In this document: one piece after another, positions 61,456 to 64,000 of the stretch
Numbering within the stretch: position 1 is the stretch's first letter
How the letters are laid out: each line of letters opens with the position of its first letter
DNA from: Mucilaginibacter aquaedulcis
GTDB lineage: Bacteria > Bacteroidota > Bacteroidia > Sphingobacteriales > Sphingobacteriaceae
DNA length: 64,000 bases
Reading direction: 5' to 3'
Assembly: GCF_030409325.1 (NCBI RefSeq)
Contig: NZ_JAUFPR010000002.1
Span: 1 to 64,000, forward strand
The notes under the pieces: model-generated
The model's database searches: none
Seen by the model: only the letters and a program-made list of their open reading frames with translations
Told to the model about the DNA's origin: nothing
Program-made: the position numbers and the translations under genes

Positions 61456-62037
61456 ATGGAAAGTGAACAGATAACGATACAACTGGCCGAGGCCGGGGAT
61501 ATCATTTATGCCGATGAAATAATTGAAGAAATGCAGCTATCTGCCATTGCACGTGGTTCCGGGATCTCTAAAAGGTCGCCGATGGAAATATGTGAAAAAA
61601 TACTTAGCGGTAACGCAGTAATAGCATTAACAAGTTCGGGTAACTGGGTAGGTTTTTCTTACATAGCCGTTTGGGAGCTGGGTAAATTCGTATCTAATTC
61701 AGGGCTTATTGTTTCGCCTGCTTATCGAAATGCAGGCATTGCCCGCGAAATTAAAGACAAGATATTTCAATTATCCCGCCAAAAGTACCCTGATGCCTGC
61801 ATTTTCAGTATTACTTCCGGTTCGGCCATAATGAAACTAAATACCCGGCTGGGTTTTGAACCAGTTACTTACGCCGAAATTACCCACGACGAAGCTTTCT
61901 GGGCCGGATGCAAAAGTTGCGTGAATTACGATGTGCTTAACAGTAAACACAAATGCAACTGCTTATGCACCGCCATGTTATTTGACCCTGCCAAAATGCA
62001 TGAGCTGGTTAGTTCCGCTTTGCTATCTCATAATTAA
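61456..62037 (+). CDS. GNAT acetyltransferase, ArgA-like (N-acetylglutamate synthase type)
   Basis: 193 aa. Seen: GNAT fold with VGFSYIAVWELGKFVSNSGL, the acetyl-CoA loop SPAYRNAGIAREIKDKIF and KYPDACIFSITSGSAIMKLN, then TRLGFEPVTYAEITHDEAFW. The C-terminus has a Cys cluster (GCKSCVNYDVLN, then CNCLCTAML) found in the GNAT protein that opens the Bacteroidota arginine cluster (argG-argC and following genes). Here it is instead followed 27 nt later by an ArgE-like M20 gene, so it may be a paralogue used for another acyl-amino-acid step. The Cys cluster could bind zinc. Confidence 0.75.
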   Translation: MESEQITIQLAEAGDIIYADEIIEEMQLSAIARGSGISKRSPMEICEKILSGNAVIALTSSGNWVGFSYIAVWELGKFVSNSGLIVSPAYRNAGIAREIKDKIFQLSRQKYPDACIFSITSGSAIMKLNTRLGFEPVTYAEITHDEAFWAGCKSCVNYDVLNSKHKCNCLCTAMLFDPAKMHELVSSALLSHN

Positions 62038-62064
62038 CCTAATCCATCAAATAAAATTTATAAT

Positions 62065-63213
62065 ATGCGTAGCCAGCAAAGTCAGTTGATTACAACAGAC
62101 CTCCAATTGTGCAATACCTTATTTAACGATGCCGTTTTATTATTAAAGGATCTGATCTCCACCCCATCATATAGTGGAGATGAATCAAAAACTGCAGATC
62201 TGATCCAGAATTTTCTGCACCTGCATGGGGCACACACCCGGCGAACCCGAAACAATGTGTGGAGTTTTAACTACCACTATGACCCTGCAAAACCTACCAT
62301 TCTTCTCAACTCTCACCACGATACCGTTAAGCCTAACTCTCAATACACCCGCGACCCATTTTATCCCGAAATTGATAATGGCGTATTGTATGGGCTGGGC
62401 AGTAATGATGCAGGTGGTTGCCTGGTATCGCTCATGGCCACCTTTCTTTACTTTTTTGAACGTAAAGACATGGCTTTTAATTTATGTTATGCTGCCACAG
62501 CCGAGGAGGAAAACTCGGGCGACAATGGCCTTAAACTGATCTTACCCGAGCTGGGCCACCTTGATTTTGGAATTGTGGGCGAACCTACACTCATGAAGAT
62601 AGCTGTTGCCGAACGCGGTCTTATGGTTTTAGATTGTGTATCAACCGGTAAAGCCGGTCATGCTGCCCGGGAAGAAGGTGTAAACGCCATTTACAAATGC
62701 ATACAGGATATTGAGTGGTTTCGGAACTTCATTTTTCCCAGGGTTTCTAATACGCTTGGGCCCGTAAAAATGCAGGTAACCATCATTAACGCTGGTAGCC
62801 TGCACAACATGCTGCCAGGCACCTGCAATTTTACTGTAGATGTGCGAATGACCGATGCTTACACTTTTAAGGAAGTGATTAGTATTATTCGGGAGCATGT
62901 AAGCTGCGAGGTTATTCCCCGTGATTTTTGCCTACAGGCTTCGGCCATTGATCAAAGCCACCCTATAGTTCAGGCGGGGCTGGCCATGGGGTGCCAAACT
63001 TATGGCTCGCCAACTACCTCTGATCAAGCTTTATTGACTATTCCCTCCATCAAATTTGGACCTGGTGACTCGGCCCGGTCGCACATGGCTGATGAATATA
63101 TATTCATTGAAGAAATTGAGCAGGGGATAAAAAAATACATTTCCTTACTGGAAATGCTGATTCTAAATCTCATCAATCACAACAGTAATGATGAGTATGA
63201 AAAATTTAACTAA
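62065..63213 (+). CDS. M20-family deacylase, ArgE-like (acetylornithine deacetylase type)
   Basis: 382 aa, cytoplasmic. Seen: zinc-binding motifs LLNSHHDTVKP (His84, Asp86), LGSNDAGG (Asp115) and ATAEEENSGDNG; dimerisation-lid region AERGLMVLDCVSTGKAGHAA; C-terminal IKFGPGDSARSHMADEYI with the final His ligand. The family splits N-acyl-amino acids; ArgE homologues in Bacteroidota can use N-succinyl or N-acetyl ornithine. Together with the upstream GNAT gene it could run an acyl/deacyl step in arginine or related synthesis. The NtrC gene starts on the next base. Confidence 0.85.
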   Translation: MRSQQSQLITTDLQLCNTLFNDAVLLLKDLISTPSYSGDESKTADLIQNFLHLHGAHTRRTRNNVWSFNYHYDPAKPTILLNSHHDTVKPNSQYTRDPFYPEIDNGVLYGLGSNDAGGCLVSLMATFLYFFERKDMAFNLCYAATAEEENSGDNGLKLILPELGHLDFGIVGEPTLMKIAVAERGLMVLDCVSTGKAGHAAREEGVNAIYKCIQDIEWFRNFIFPRVSNTLGPVKMQVTIINAGSLHNMLPGTCNFTVDVRMTDAYTFKEVISIIREHVSCEVIPRDFCLQASAIDQSHPIVQAGLAMGCQTYGSPTTSDQALLTIPSIKFGPGDSARSHMADEYIFIEEIEQGIKKYISLLEMLILNLINHNSNDEYEKFN

Positions 63214-64000
63214 ATGAAAACCAATATATTGATTATTGATGATGAAGTAAAGCTTAGTGGTTTGCTTGCGCGGATTATTGAGTTTGAAGGATATAGAGTA
63301 CTGCAGGCCTCCAATGCGAAAGCGGGCTTGCGCTTACTGGAAACCGAAGATGTAATGGTTGTTTTATGTGATGTAAAACTCCCGGATATGAACGGGGTAG
63401 AGCTCGTTAGCCGGATAAAGGAGCTACAACCGCATATTGAAGTAATTAACATTACCGCCTTCGGAAACATACATGATAGTGTAAAGGCTATTAAAAATGG
63501 AGCGTTTGATTACCTGATGAAAGGGGATGATAATGAAAAGATAATACCATTGCTGAGCATGGCCGTTGATAAAGCTTCACTGAGTCATAAAGTATTGCAG
63601 CTGGAAAAGCGCATTAACAGCAAGTATAGTTTTTTAAATATCATTGGTAAGTCTGAGGCTATTTTAAGGTCTGTAGAGTTAGCCAAAAAGGTATCGAATA
63701 CACCCACAACCATTTTATTACTGGGCGAAACCGGTACAGGTAAAGAGGTATTTGCCCAGGCCATACATCAGGAAAGTGAATACAGGTCAAAGTCTTTCGT
63801 GGCGGTAAACTGTAGCGCTTTTTCACATGAGCTATTGGAGAGTGAGCTTTTTGGCCACAAAGCCGGAGCTTTTACCGGAGCTTTAAAGGAAAGGAAGGGC
63901 TTATTTGAAGAAGCCAACGGAGGCACCATCTTCCTGGATGAGATAGGTGAGATGACGCTTGATCTGCAGGCCAAATTACTGCGTGTGCTTGAAAACGGTA
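63214..64000 (+). CDS. NtrC-family sigma-54-dependent response regulator, 5' part
   Basis: Frame opens at ATG 63214, immediately after the stop of the M20 gene, and runs off the window end; 262 residues are visible. Seen: receiver domain with phospho-acceptor Asp53 in [12 protein letters not shown] and Lys103 region DYLMKGDD; linker; AAA+ domain with Walker A GETGTGKE (171-178), the sigma-54 contact loop GAFTGA (218-223) and Walker B FLDEIGEM. The usual C-terminal Fis-type DNA-binding domain is beyond the edge. It would activate sigma-54 promoters in response to a histidine kinase, presumably encoded next. Confidence 0.93.
   Translation, partial: MKTNILIIDDEVKLSGLLARIIEFEGYRVLQASNAKAGLRLLETEDVMVVLCDVKLPDMNGVELVSRIKELQPHIEVINITAFGNIHDSVKAIKNGAFDYLMKGDDNEKIIPLLSMAVDKASLSHKVLQLEKRINSKYSFLNIIGKSEAILRSVELAKKVSNTPTTILLLGETGTGKEVFAQAIHQESEYRSKSFVAVNCSAFSHELLESELFGHKAGAFTGALKERKGLFEEANGGTIFLDEIGEMTLDLQAKLLRVLENG

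Overview
The window looks like chromosome of a Bacteroidota species, most likely in the Sphingobacteriaceae (Mucilaginibacter/Pedobacter-like). The signs are two SusC/SusD outer-membrane import loci, a FecI/FecR/STN-SusC surface-signalling set, many lipoproteins with a Cys-Lys-Lys start, near absence of Shine-Dalgarno sites, and matches to the Bacteroidota promoter (TTTG, about 20 nt, TAnnTTTG). Genus placement is inference from gene content. I saw no insertion sequence, prophage, integrase or CRISPR array.

Region 1 (1-12.4 kb, + strand) starts with the 3' end of a 5S rRNA gene and its terminator. A well-formed promoter (313-344) then leads into an unlisted 32-codon ORF (370-468) that ends in four consecutive cysteine codons. 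Next comes a tightly packed run with no clear terminator: SusC, SusD, a secreted cyanophycinase-like S51 peptidase, a tRNA-Cys, two DoxX-like membrane proteins, a YeiH-type putative sulfate exporter, a membrane-anchored cytochrome c and a SoxC-like Mo sulfite dehydrogenase. My reading is a cysteine-controlled operon that takes up peptides or other organosulfur compounds and oxidises the resulting sulfite to sulfate for export. This is the most interesting part of the window. A secreted gamma-glutamyltransferase lies just beyond on the other strand.

Region 2 (12.4-25 kb) is mixed: a stand-alone CHC2 zinc finger, DUF5996, an SMP-30-like lactonase, a lipoprotein with a duplicated spondin-like unit, an HD phosphohydrolase with a helix-hairpin-helix partner, an RRM protein, and a small surface-glycan set (glycosyltransferase, methyltransferase, flavin-reductase-like protein, acetyltransferase, NodB deacetylase).

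Region 3 (25-35.7 kb) is a multidrug efflux operon: TolC-like protein, membrane fusion protein, two tandem RND pumps and a MarR regulator, with a perfect palindrome in front as possible operator. Region 4 (35.9-46.4 kb) is a MoxR-DUF58-BatA-type operon that continues into a TldD/PmbA protease pair. Region 5 (46.5-48.3 kb) is a DHA2 drug exporter behind three copies of a TetR-type palindrome, with no regulator nearby.

Region 6 (48.3-56.6 kb) holds an ECF sigma factor with a hydrophobic tail, FecR, a SusC transducer with an STN domain, a SusD-like lipoprotein and a DUF5689 lipoprotein. Region 7 (56.7-64 kb) holds a HAD phosphatase, a methyltransferase, several small secreted or membrane proteins of unknown role, and an ArgA-like acetyltransferase with an ArgE-like M20 deacylase followed by an NtrC-type response regulator cut by the window edge.
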